NCBI GenBank assembly: GCA_031216915.1
Contig: CM062289.1
Coordinates: 63,495,741 to 63,559,740, forward strand
DNA length: 64,000 nucleotides
Reading direction: 5' to 3'
From: Pictodentalium vernedei
Lineage: Eukaryota > Mollusca > Scaphopoda > Dentaliida > Dentaliidae
A program made the position numbers and the translations under genes. Position 1 is the stretch's first letter. Every line of letters begins with the position of its first letter. Positions 1-9,329 of this stretch are shown piece after piece. The notes under the pieces are model-generated. The model saw only the letters and a list, made by a program, of their open reading frames with translations, searched no databases and was not told the origin of the DNA.

Positions 1-187
1 TTTTGTATATATCGACTAAAAACACAAGCAATGTTTCAGCCAATGGACCTCCAGGTTTAACCCGGAGGTCCATTGGCTGAAACTTTGCTTGTGCTTGTTA
101 TGCTTTGCAACAAATTTGCAATTATTGTTTGGGTGGAATCTCCACTCTGCGGGTGATTTAGTGATAATACACTCTCCACGTACTGTA
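1..187. mobile_element. MITE family A, left-truncated by window edge
   Basis: The right terminal repeat CACTCTCCACGTACTGTA and the central hairpin (CCAATGGACCTCC... inverted around position 58) match four other copies in the window. The left terminal repeat is missing because the window starts inside the element. TA-flanked CAGT-type ends suggest a Tc1/mariner-derived non-autonomous element. No coding capacity. Confidence 0.8.
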
Positions 188-199
188 CCTACAACACCT

Positions 200-247
200 T
201 ATTTATTAAGGTCACATATTTCTGCACAATGGCTAATTGTGTGCAAC
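200..247 (-). repeat. SINE 3'-tail fragment
   Basis: The stretch AAGGTCACATATTTCTGCAC followed by AATGGCTAAT repeats the 3' end of the SINEs at 2122-2931 and 7764-7826. Only the tail is present, with no promoter head. Confidence 0.5.
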
Positions 248-417
248 ATGGAGATAAAGTCAAGTTTAGTCATTTGTTTATACCTCTAGAGGACTTCCAC
301 CGCAAGCATTAGTGACCGAGTCCTATTTTACCAGTAAAACAGAGCTTCACACAGTGAACAAGCATTGCTTCACTTCCCAAAAAATCTCACCTGTCCAAAA
401 GAAAGGCATGCAACACA

Positions 418-886
418 CTATTAATTGAAAATAGAATATGTTTTCATTTTTGGAATTCACTTTAAAAAGTTTCCACAATCCAGTATAAGTATTTTCAATA
501 GTTCCTTGAATCCAGCACCCTATGTAACGGCATGTAACTAACTTACCCAAAGCATTTTTACAGCCTTATATATAGTCATTATATATTTTCATGTAGCATG
601 TGATATGGCAGTTACCAATTTTTTATAACCAGAAAGGGTGACTAACCCTGTGTACTGCACAGGGTTAGTCCCACTTTCTGGTTATAAAAAAAAAAATTTC
701 ATTTCTAACTGAATAACTAACCCTGTGCACTGTACAGCCTTAGTGTAAATGTCATCTATATCCACTCTTTACCCAATGTAATGGTCAAAACCAGCCAGTA
801 AAATTCAAACTCAGCTTAAGAGCCCTCGTTGGGTTTGTTTCTAACGAATTTCAAAATTGAAAACATACTCTATTTTCAATTAATAG
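418..886. mobile_element. Foldback element with inner hairpin
   Basis: CTATTAATTGAAAATAGA at the left end recurs inverted at the right end (TCTATTTTCAATTAATAG region), and the arms extend about 40 bp. In the middle a second hairpin (620-692) pairs TTATAACCAGAAAG with CTTTCTGGTTATAA and GACTAACCCTGTG with CACAGGGTTAGTC. No ORF of note. The family is not recognised. Confidence 0.55.
620..692. repeat. Hairpin, ~33-bp arms
   Basis: Near-perfect inverted repeat centred near 656. It sits between the arms of the foldback element at 418-886. Confidence 0.75.
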
Positions 887-1077
887 CTTGTTATGTATGA
901 AAACACTGCATATCATGAACTATTGTCATTTATTTCTCACCACTCTGTCTTGTTTTTGCTTTATTTCCCTGATGGAATATTGATCAAATGGTGTATATGT
1001 ACATGCATATGTGCCACAGACAGACAGCTATCTGTCTGAGAAAGAGACAAGTTTTGAAATGACAATTAAACCAGTAC

Positions 1078-1395
1078 TACAGTTAAAACTAGAAGTCCTG
1101 TCACGAACTGTGCGCTTTTCTAGGCTTAATTGTGCGACGGAATTCCATGCAATTGCTATATTGAATGGCATCCAAAGCACGGCAGGTTCTCCTGGTTACT
1201 CATAGCAAACACAGGCAATGTTTCTGCCAATGGACCTCCGGGTTACCCTGAGGTCCATTGGCTGAAACATTGCTTGTGCACAGGCCATATGTACAGAATT
1301 TGATGGCCTTACTGTGGTCATAACGTGTAGATTAACGTGTAGATCGACGTGCTATTTGTGCGCATTTAATGACAGGACTTCTAGTTTTAACTGTA
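1078..1395. mobile_element. MITE family B (full length)
   Basis: 318 bp with terminal repeats TACAGTTAAAACTAGAAGTC and GACTTCTAGTTTTAACTGTA (one base dropped inside the second), flanked by TA. The centre holds the CCAATGGACCTCCGGGT hairpin that is also the core of family A. CAGT ends plus a TA target fit a Tc1/mariner-derived MITE. Eight other B copies occur in the window. Short ORFs across it are artefacts. Confidence 0.88.
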
Positions 1396-1493
1396 TTTAT
1401 GGAGAATGGATTACTATCATCTGCTGAATAAACGTAATGGTGCCTGAATAATACATGTAGTACCAGCCTGCATTTTCTACAGAAATTAATATT

Positions 1494-1857
1494 CAGGGAT
1501 TTTTCTAGGTGTATTGGGAATGGGGCCAGGGGCCCATGCAATTGGGAAAATAGCCATCTTATTGGACCAAATTGGGAATCCTGTTGACTCTGTTGAGTTT
1601 AGAAAAGTACACATTTCTTCTATAAAGGCACTTTAAAAATGAAGAAGTCAGTTTTATTATTTTCAACTATTGTTTGATAGTTCCTTTATCAGCATAAAAA
1701 GGCTTAATTTTGCAGGAAATGTTCATAAATGTTATGACCAAGTTGATACTGGGTACCAATTGGGAATTTAATGTTAGAAATTGGGAAAAATAATGCCAAA
1801 ATCTCATTGGGAATGGGGCCTATATTCGGCCCCTATCGTTACCTAGAAAAATCCCTG
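1494..1857. mobile_element. TIR element with CAGGGATTTTTCTAGG ends
   Basis: Both ends carry CAGGGATTTTTCTAGGT in inverted orientation, followed by inner inverted GGGGCC-rich segments and repeats of ATTGGGAA. The flanks share only ATATT (about 5 bp), so the target duplication is shorter than the 8 bp usual for hAT. A non-autonomous hAT-like element is the likeliest class but is not proven. Confidence 0.7.
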
Positions 1858-2121
1858 ATATTGATGGCATCATCACTCTATATATACTTTATCAGTAAAC
1901 AAGAAAAAAGTGCAATGCAATGCCCCCTCCTGCTACATCTTGGATAGCATACAGTTGAAATTAGAAACTACAAAACTAGAAGTCCTGTAACTGTATTGTG
2001 CAATATTTATATATAAGTTATAGCGTGCTGAGTAACTGCACAGTTGTCCCTGTCAAACTGCACCATTAACATAACTCAATTCATGTATAAAAACAGCATG
2101 CCCAACTCAGTACAATTCTAT

Positions 2122-2544
2122 TTATTTATTTATTTATTTGTGTTTAAGGTCACATACTTATGCACAATGGCTAATCATGACTGTGACAGTTTTACGGGTG
2201 GAGGAAGCCGGAGTACCCGGAGAGAACCACCGAGCAACGACGAGCAACTGCCAGCTCTCCAACATCGTATCTCCGCACTGCAGCACAAGCACGGTTAGAT
2301 TGGTTGAAGACATGCTTAGATTGGTTGAAGACATGTGCACCATCGACATGCAGTACGTCTAAGTACACAGCGTCATTGTGCCCCCATGTGGACAATCGGG
2401 GTTAAGTGCCTTGCCCAAGGACACAACATGGGAGCGCGAATCAGTCGCTGAAATGGTCACCCATCCAACTACTAACCACGCTCGACGTTGCTTAACTTTG
2501 GTGATCTGACGAGAACCGGTTACCACGACGCCACCGCACCCCCG
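2122..2544 (-). mobile_element. SINE with 5S rRNA-derived head (SINE3 type)
   Basis: Read on the minus strand from 2544, the head resembles 5S rRNA: ACCGGTTCTCGTCAGATCAC, then AAGTTAAGCAACGTCG, then GGTTAGTAGTTGGATGGGTG. This region contains the internal pol III promoter of 5S genes. The body carries TGTGTCCTTGGGCAAGGCAC, a motif of the kind seen in conserved central SINE domains. The 3' end is an AATAAATAAATAAA-type tail. An exact 12-bp target duplication GTACAATTCTAT lies at 2110-2121 and 2545-2556, so both ends are defined and the insertion is young or well preserved. Mobilisation would need a LINE reverse transcriptase. Confidence 0.9.
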
Positions 2545-2576
2545 GTACAATTCTATACTAGTAAATAAGAGATCAT

Positions 2577-2931
2577 TTATTTATTAATTTATTTATTGGT
2601 GTTTAAGGTCACATATTTCTGCACAATGGTTAATCATGACCACGACAGTTTTACAGGTGGAGAAAGCCGGAGAACCCAGAGAGAACCACCAAGCAAATGT
2701 CAGCTCCCCAACATACACCACACAAGCAGGGTTAGCATTGGTTGAAGACAGGTGCACCATCGATGTGCAGTAAGCTTTAGTACACAATGCCACCGTGCCC
2801 CAATGTGGGCAATGGGGTGAAGTGTCTTGCCCAAGAACACAATGCAGGTTGCCACAGGTGGGATTCGAACCGAGGACCTCTTGGCTCGCAGCCTGCACCT
2901 CTACCTACTGAGCCACTGCACTGCCCAAATG
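2577..2931 (-). mobile_element. SINE with tRNA-derived head
   Basis: On the minus strand the head has a good pol III A box (TGGCTCAGTAGG, 2904-2915) and a canonical B box (GGTTCGAATCC, 2861-2871) spaced as in a tRNA gene. The body repeats the TTGGGCAAGACACTT motif and the 3' tail GTGACCTTAAACACCAATAA of the neighbouring 5S-headed SINE. A 9-bp target duplication AGAGATCAT flanks it (2568-2576 and 2932-2940). It is a SINE and not a functional tRNA gene, because the acceptor stem is not closed and the transcript would run into the SINE body. Confidence 0.9.
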
Positions 2932-2940
2932 AGAGATCAT

Positions 2941-3661
2941 CACATCATTCCTAACCCCTACTGGGATACATGTGCATGTAATGATGTAAATAGATATTAA
3001 AACTGACTGCATATACAGAATGAAGAGGGTGGATTACTACTGAATCGCAGTGCCATTTCTTCTCCACTCAAAAAGTATTTATTATTGTTCATAGCAGCAA
3101 AAGAAACTCTTGCAATCCGGTGGTTCAAGTGATGGAAGTTTGCAAGTGTTCTTTGTGATTTGTTTTGGCACAATAGTTGAATGGAAAATTTTCTAAATGT
3201 AATAAGGGCCATAACTCTGTTAAGTATGCACAAACAAAATATATGAATATCCTATTTTCTTCATGCTGTTGTCAGTTTTCTAACTGTTTCAAGGGCCATA
3301 ACTCGGAAATGTATACATGGACAAAACCAGCAATATGAGGATATTCTTTCCCCCATGTTGATATGTCACCGTGCCAATGGGCATCAAAATCCCACAACCG
3401 ATGATTGAGTTATAATGTAAAACATTCATACAGAATGTATGGATTACAGAAGTATGAACGTCAGATGGAGCCCTCTCGACTAGAATATAGTCTCCAAAAC
3501 CACCAGGGGAGGTTAGGGGCATAATAATTGTGATGGCCAATAGTTTCCTTCAGAATTAATAATAGTGGCATCACTATTATTTGGCAGGTGTACTCCAGTT
3601 GAGTTCCTCCACCCCATAAACTGTCTTGACACCAGGTCACCCTAACTGTTCAAAGGTGATG
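2941..3661. other. Non-coding spacer
   Basis: No convincing coding region. AGGGCCATAACTC occurs twice about 90 bp apart (near 3207 and 3291), suggesting decayed tandem-repeat DNA. A short palindrome AATAATAGTGGCATCACTATT near 3557-3580 recurs near 30833-30858 together with its TTTGGCAGGTG flank. Confidence 0.4.
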
Positions 3662-3835
3662 TTAACCGGCCTTTAACAATGCAGACGATATCAAAAGTTA
3701 TTGTTTAAAATATCTTTTTTTTAAATTTTCCGAAAAATTTCAACAAAACCATATCATGTATCCCTCATTGGAATGAGCTGCTGAATTTGCATATTACGTG
3801 GGCGGATGTGGCCGATTCGTTGGGTAAAGGATTAA
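3662..3835. mobile_element. MITE family C1, collapsed copy
   Basis: It starts TTAACC and ends GGGTAAAGGATTAA like other C copies. Only one side of the central hairpin remains: the sequence jumps from CCCTCATTGGAATGAGCT straight to the GCTGAATTTGCATATTACG right arm. About 70 bp of hairpin is missing, as expected from deletion at a cruciform. Confidence 0.7.
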
Positions 3836-4385
3836 ACCACAATGACAAAAAATTCCCAAATGACAACTCAATAAACAATGCAAGGACACAAAGTTCTGAA
3901 ACTGGCATAAACCTACATATAGGTCAGATTAAATCGATATTGCCGACCATTCATTCAGCTGACTTTCTCGACAATGATGGTTTTGCTTTTTGAAGAAGGA
4001 GCACAAATTGTTGTCTTCTAATAAAACATTATTTCACAACAAAAGGTTTGATTTAAAGTAACCATAGCTTTGGAAATGTCATTTTGTGACAAGCTGTTTC
4101 AAAGGGCTTTTAATAACATTTCATTAATTTAATGGGTGTAACTCCAGTCATGACACTGTGTTCAGAAGGGAGTGAAAATTACAACATGTAGGTTACGTCC
4201 AAGTCTGTTATTAACAAATAAATTGGAATGAATTTCTATCTGGAAATTTGAATGTCTGCATGAAGATTTTCTTTAACTAGTTACATGTATGTGAATTTGG
4301 CCTCACCTTACCTTCGTGAAAATATAACAAGCATTCTCAGGATATTTTCTTCCCTGAGTAAAGTTTTAACCAAGGTACCTCCAAG

Positions 4386-4634
4386 TTAACCCTTTACCCA
4401 ATGCCAACAATATCAAAATTTATTATTTTAAATATCCTTTTTTTAAATTTTTCAAAAAATTTCAACAAAACCATATCATGTGACCCCTCATTGGAACGAG
4501 CTCAATGAGCTCGTTCCAACGAGGGGTCACATGATATGGTTTTGTTGAAATTTTTTGAAAAATAATATTTTTTCAACTGCTGAATTTGCATACTACACGG
4601 GCAGATGCAGGCGATTCGTTCGGTAAAGGGTTAA
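4386..4634. mobile_element. MITE family C1 (piggyBac-like), full length
   Basis: Ends are TTAACCCTTTACCCAA and GGTAAAGGGTTAA. The TTAA termini with inner CCCTTT repeats match piggyBac target-site and terminal-repeat habits. The core is a ~60-bp hairpin (ACCATATCATGTGACCCCTC... with GAGCTCAATGAGCTC at the centre). No ORF. Confidence 0.82.
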
Positions 4635-4683
4635 ATGCTGAGGTCCTGTAGCTGAAACTTTGCAAGTGCTTTCTATGATATGC

Positions 4684-4911
4684 AATAGTTTTCTTATGGT
4701 TTTTACATGGGTAGATTATTATTATCCTCAATGGGTATCTGGGTGGGATGGGGAAATCTCGGCCGAGGGGCAAGATATTTGATCCAGACACGAGGCTTGC
4801 CGAGTGTCTGGCTCAAATATCTTGCACTGAGGGTGAGATTTACCTGTCACATCCAGATACCCATTGAGGATAATAATAATCTACCCATGTAAAAACCATA
4901 AGAAAACTATT
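4684..4911. repeat. Near-perfect hairpin, ~105-bp arms
   Basis: AATAGTTTTCTTATGG at the left pairs with CCATAAGAAAACTATT at the right, and pairing continues through CCTCAATGGGTATCTGG / CCAGATACCCATTGAGG and CAAGATATTTGA / TCAAATATCTTG to a short loop near 4795. Probably a MITE whose ends are these arms. A transcript across it would form a long double-stranded RNA. Confidence 0.85.
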
Positions 4912-5055
4912 ATCGGGGATCATTTTTCTCCCATTTTAGGGAGGCAATGCCATTAATAAAAAAAATACCATATTTTCCAGGAAAAAAGCATTCTTAGTGT
5001 GTTCATTCCAGGAGAAAACCAATAAGATATTCAGAAAACTTGTCGAGAAGTGTGG

Positions 5056-5317
5056 TACAGTACGTGGAGAGTGGATTGTAACTAAATCACCCGTGGAGTG
5101 GAGTTGTCACCCAAGCTATAACTTTCAAATTGTGTACATACCGACAAAAAACACAAGCAATGTTTCAGCCAATGGACCTCCGGGTTTAACCCGGAGGTCC
5201 ATTGGCTGAAACTTTGCTTGTGCAGGTTATGCTTTGCAACAAATTTGCAATTATTGCTTGGGTGGAATCTCCACTTCTGCAGGTGATTTAGTGATAATAC
5301 ACTCTCCACTTACTGTA
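5056..5317. mobile_element. MITE family A (full length)
   Basis: Ends TACAGTACGTGGAGAGTG and CACTCTCCACTTACTGTA. The core hairpin is centred near 5190. The two halves differ outside the core, so family A is a hairpin with long, partly dissimilar arms. The right half and the next ~198 bp recur inverted at 7023-7360. Confidence 0.85.
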
Positions 5318-5515
5318 TATACCAAAAGTATGTACTTCAAAACATGCAGACTAGCACCGCATGTTGAGGGTTAATGCACTGAAGCTACCTCAAATGAAAT
5401 CGACATGCTTGCACACGTCATTTCAAGACCTGTACTTCAGTTTGACAGAGCGCTATGATATAGGGTGCATATTTCTCTCCGATAAACTGACAGAGCAATT
5501 TGAGGTGTGCTGAAG
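5180..5515. repeat. Left arm of a large inverted repeat
   Basis: This ~335-bp stretch is repeated in inverse orientation, with very few differences, at 7023-7360. It covers the right half of the A element and ~198 bp of flank (TATACCAAAAGTATGTACTT to GAGGTGTGCTGAAGT). The spacer between the arms is ~1.5 kb. Confidence 0.85.
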
Positions 5516-5802
5516 TTTTTCTTTCGAGTGTTCTGGTTTCGATTTTTCATTTATAAAGTCAGTCGTATTTAGGGAAGCAAAACGGCCCTCCATTTTGTTT
5601 GTTTATACATGTGCAGATAGGTTGGTCACATGGGTGGGGTGAGATAGCTGTCAAGTGGGTGGGATGAGACAGGCATATCTCTCCCAACTGTCCCAGATGA
5701 CTTTATATATATCTCAGTACCTTAGTGGTGGGAGAAAATCCACTCTTCAAAGGTTTTCGCAGCAATACATCCCCACATACCACTCATAGCATATTAGCTG
5801 GT

Positions 5803-6052
5803 TACAGAACAGTCGCCATGAATTGGTCGGAATCCACACGTGGGCAGTGATGTCCACGCATGCGTTTACCAGGTAATAAAAATCATCATCAGCAAAATTT
5901 TAATTAATGAAGCACTGGGTTGTAGCCAGTGCTTCATTAATTAAATTTTTTATCATTACTCCTATAATTAGTGTTTGGAATCCAATACTATTGCATCCAT
6001 GGAAATATTGACCACCTGTGGAAAGTGACCAGTCCACGGTGACCATATTGTA
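5803..6052. mobile_element. MITE family D (full length)
   Basis: Begins TACAGAACAGTCGCC and ends in a degraded TATTGTA. The core hairpin ATTTTAATTAATGAAGCAC... / GTGCTTCATTAATTAAATTT is centred near 5927. Four other D copies or pieces occur. TA-flanked TACAGTACAGTCGCCGTGGA ends suggest a Tc1/mariner-derived MITE. Confidence 0.78.
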
Positions 6053-6989
6053 TATATGAATTTGTCTTGCTATTTCAATACCATCTTTACCTGTTATAAC
6101 TGTATCTTTCATGTAACTAACAATACACAATTCTAACTATACTCCTTGTAAAGAAAAAAACAATCTAGGTGCATGCAAACCAACATCTGTAAAATCATTT
6201 TATTGCTGCTGGCAGAAAAACATTCCTTCTTCAGATGATGTAAAATTCATCAAGAAAAATTGTTTAGAGAAAAAAATATTTCCACAACAGAATGTACAAC
6301 ATAGCACTTACATGTACATGTTGGTTCAGTTTGCATGATTGATGAACATTGAAAAAAAACAACAAACACCTAAGATTATTTCTGATTTCCAAACACATGC
6401 ACTTGATAATGTGGTAGGAGAAAAAGTTAGAGATGTGATTTTACAGAAGAAAACATGTTATTCTTTACATAATACGACTAGTTGATGACACCTGCAGAAA
6501 AATATTTGGATAACTCAAGCCGGCCTGTGATTTTGAAAATTGCCAGAGAGCGGCTAATGCCATCGGGGAAAAAGATTCAAGAGGGTGACAGCCCCTATAG
6601 TAGAACAGTCATTTCACTGTGAAGGGAAACTCTTATGATGGACTTTTGTTTAACATTATATCCTTTAGAAGCTTTGTTAACTGTAAAAGATCTTAATCCA
6701 ATTTTGAAGGGAGAGCAATGACCCACAGACCGATCCCTGCCAGGGGTAACTACATAGTGTCCTTGGGAAAGACACTTAACCCTTTCCTTTAACCAACACA
6801 GATGATATCAAAATTTATTATTTTAAATATCATTTTTTAAATTTTTTCAAAAAATTTCAACAAAACCATATCATGTGGACCCTCACTGGAATGAGCTCGA
6901 CGAGCTCGTTCCAATGAGGGGTCACATGATATGGTTTTGTTGAAATTTTTCGAAAGAATAATATTTTTTCAGCTGCTGAATTTGCATAT

Positions 6990-7481
6990 TACAGTACGTG
7001 GAGAGTGCATTGTAACTAAATCACTTCAGCACACCTCAAATTGCTCTGTCAGTTTATCGGAGAGAAATATGCACCCTATATCATAGCGCTCTGTCAAACT
7101 GAAGTACAGGTCTTGAAATGACGTGTGCAAGCATGTCGATTTCATTTGAGGTCGCTTCAGTGCATTAACCCTCAACATGCGGTGCTAGTCTGCATGTTTT
7201 GAAGTACATACTTTTGGTATATACAGTAAGTGGAGAGTGTATTATCACTAAATCACCTGCAGAAGTGGAGATTCCACCCAAGCAATAATTGCAAATTTGT
7301 TGCAAAGCATAACCTGCACAAGCAAAGTTTCAGCCAATGGACCTCCGGGTTTAATCCGGAGGTCCATTGGCTGAAACTTTGCTTTTGCTGGTTATGCTTT
7401 GCAGCAAATTTGCAATTATTGCTTGGGTGGAATCTCCACTCTGCGGGTAATTTGGTGATAATACACTCTCCACGTACTGTA
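6990..7481. mobile_element. Composite family A element nested in C1
   Basis: It starts with an A-family end (TACAGTACGTGGAGAGTG, 6990-7007) but after ~33 bp switches to an inverted copy of the flank of the A element at 5056-5317. A complete A element (7222-7481) follows. The unit has A ends on both sides and sits at a TA target, so it looks able to have moved as one 492-bp piece. Confidence 0.75.
7023..7360. repeat. Right arm of a large inverted repeat
   Basis: Inverse copy of 5180-5515. The shared reading frame is a by-product of the repeat and is not a gene. Confidence 0.85.
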
Positions 7482-7523
7482 CACGTGTGGGTGTGGGCGA
7501 TTCGTTGGGTAAAGGGTTAATCC

Positions 7524-7764
7524 TGATTGCCCCCGTGGGAACATGGTGCCACTGTGTACTAAGGCATCCTGCATGTCGATGGTACACTTGTCTTTAACCA
7601 ATGCTAACCATACTTGTGTGGAGTTAGTATGTTGGGGAGTATGACAGTTGCTCGTCGCTGCTCTGTGGTTCTCTCCAGGTACTCCGGATTCCTCAATTCG
7701 TAAAACTGTCCGACACAAGGCGACTCTGGTGTTCAAATGTGTTGTTAAACCCCAATAAATAAAT
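7524..7764 (+). mobile_element. 5'-truncated SINE
   Basis: The body ATTGCCCCCGTGGGAACATG through TGTCGATGGTACACTTGTCT and the CCCCAATAAATAAATTTATT tail match the bodies of the SINEs near 2.1-2.9 kb. The pol III head is missing. Confidence 0.7.
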
Positions 7765-7826
7765 TTATTTATTGATGATTAAGGTCACATATTTCTGCAC
7801 AATGGCTAATCGTAACCACAACATGA
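7764..7826 (-). repeat. SINE 3'-tail fragment, opposite orientation
   Basis: TTTATTGATGATTAAGGTCA followed by CATATTTCTGCACAATGG is the minus-strand SINE tail. It abuts the plus-strand SINE tail to tail. Confidence 0.6.
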
Positions 7827-7952
7827 AAGATTAGTCAATCGTTTATACCCATGTTCAGTGGAAAGTACATGCCTTAAGAGGCAGCCAAGACTTAGCTCGA
7901 AATCACTGCAAAGCCATTAGACGTATAGAGACTGTGGAATCAAGCCAGAAAA

Positions 7953-8180
7953 TAAGCAGACTGTCATCTGCAACGTGAGGTCCCCAGAGGGTGAATTTAG
8001 TGATGCAACCCTGCACAACAGGGTAGATCACTAAATTTACCCTCTGGGAACCTCAATCTAAATCAGGGTCTCAAACCTAAACAGAAAGAAGTCCCCAGAG
8101 GATAAATTAGCCCACTGTATAGGATAGCATCATCAAATTCACCCTCTGGGAACCTCATTCTGCAAATGCCAGACTGCTTA
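7953..8180. mobile_element. Hairpin MITE with two internal hairpins
   Basis: TAAGCAGACTGTCATCTGCA at the left is mirrored by TGCAAATGCCAGACTGCTTA at the right. Inside, AGGTCCCCAGAGGGTGAATT pairs with AATTTACCCTCTGGGAACCT (7979-8053), and a second GTCCCCAGAGG / CCTCTGGGAAC pair follows (8091-8153). Family unknown. Confidence 0.7.
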
Positions 8181-9175
8181 TCAGGCCTGTGTGGAACATG
8201 GTGGAAATTCAAGATCCTTGTCCAGGCATTTACTAGTAAGGGTTAACCACAATTTTAAAACTCAAAAAAACCAATAGAAGTAACATGCAGGGACACAAAG
8301 TGCTGACAAAGTACATATGCACACATCTCATTGTGTACTAATGTTTCTAGTTACATAAATTTAACCAAAGGAAAGGCTTAAACATGCTTTTGAGTATGAC
8401 AAGTGCACTTGTTCATGAAACAATATAGACCTTCTTGCGCAGCGGAAAAATTATTTTACACAGAATCTGAACACTACTTCAACTTCATTATCAATGAACA
8501 CATTTAGACAGGCACTTATATAATAATAACTCCACCAACAAAGAGACCACCAGTTTTATTTACTTGTGAAACATATGATTTAGCTTATAAGTTCAATTCA
8601 ATAATGATCCCATTGATCATAAGAAGTCAGTAAAGAAACAGAACTGCATTAATATTATATATCTATTTAACTTTCTGCTTCAATAAATTCTGAACAAAAA
8701 GTGAACAGACAGAAGTAATTTTAGTAGAAATGTAACATCCATGTTGATGGTGAATGCATGTAATGTAGCATGTACACAGACTTATAGTACCTGTACAGAG
8801 AATTCATGTGGATTACTTTTAAACCACTGGGGATACGATGGACAAAATATCTGACAGATTTTCATATCTTTTCTGGGGAAAAAATGCAGGATGCACTAGT
8901 ACATATATATCCAAGGTTGCAAAAAAGGGAATTTTTAAGCAACCTCATGTGAAAACCCATGACAGTTGCAAAATGTTCAGAGCCCCATCAATGCTGGTTC
9001 AAGAAATTTGTAAAAAAAATTGGCCAGTCTTGGTAAGAGCACACACGTGCTGGGATATGTGCTTGATAAAGACAATATACAATTTTATTATATGCTAGCC
9101 TGTGAATTATCGAAAAATATCTAAAAGATATTTCGCGATATCCATCAACTCGATAGATATCGAGGAATATCCCTC
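8181..9175. other. Non-coding spacer
   Basis: AT-rich. An 86-codon open frame at 8838-9098 has no recognisable motif and no homopolymer-free context that would support a gene. Short AGATATCGA/TCGATATCT-type palindromes lie at 9104-9170. Confidence 0.35.
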
Positions 9176-9310
9176 AGTTGCTTCCTAAATGATGTCACGC
9201 TATGCCACATCACATCACCTTGAAGGAACGATCAGCTGATCTTTGTTACTGTTATGAAATGTATGCATTTGGGGTTGAATTGGGCTGGATATTGTGCAAT
9301 AAAATGTTTT
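9176..9310 (+). repeat. Dispersed repeat, copy 1
   Basis: GCTTCCTAAATGATGTCACG, CATCACCTTGAAGGAACGAT and GAATTGGGCTGGATATTGTG recur at 11641-11785 with small changes. The two copies bracket the tandem-array element in direct orientation. Confidence 0.7.
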
Positions 9311-9329
9311 TGTAGCATATAATAAACAA

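Larger units (their letters stand above)
6776..7519. mobile_element. MITE family C1 split by a family A composite
   Basis: The left part 6776-6989 runs from TTAACCCTTTCC through the core hairpin to TTTGCATAT. The right part 7482-7519 resumes with CACGTGTGGGTGTGGGCG and ends GGGTAAAGGGTTAA. Comparison with the uninterrupted copy at 4386-4634 (TTTGCATACTACACGGGC) places the insertion at a TA dinucleotide. Confidence 0.8.

Noticed and set aside
2440..2544. 5S rRNA gene
   Set aside because: Only a diverged 5S-like segment is present, continuous with a SINE body and bounded by a target duplication.
2859..2930. tRNA gene
   Set aside because: A and B boxes are good, but the sequence is the head of a SINE with target duplications, and the tRNA stem ends do not pair properly.
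5082..7520. Two similar open frames (5082-5309 minus, 7230-7520 plus) looking like a duplicated gene
   Set aside because: They are the two arms of an inverted repeat made of MITE A sequence. The frames run through the hairpin core, and the same peptide appears in other A copies.
8838..9098. 86-codon plus-strand frame
   Set aside because: No recognisable domain, no splice signals, AT-rich setting.
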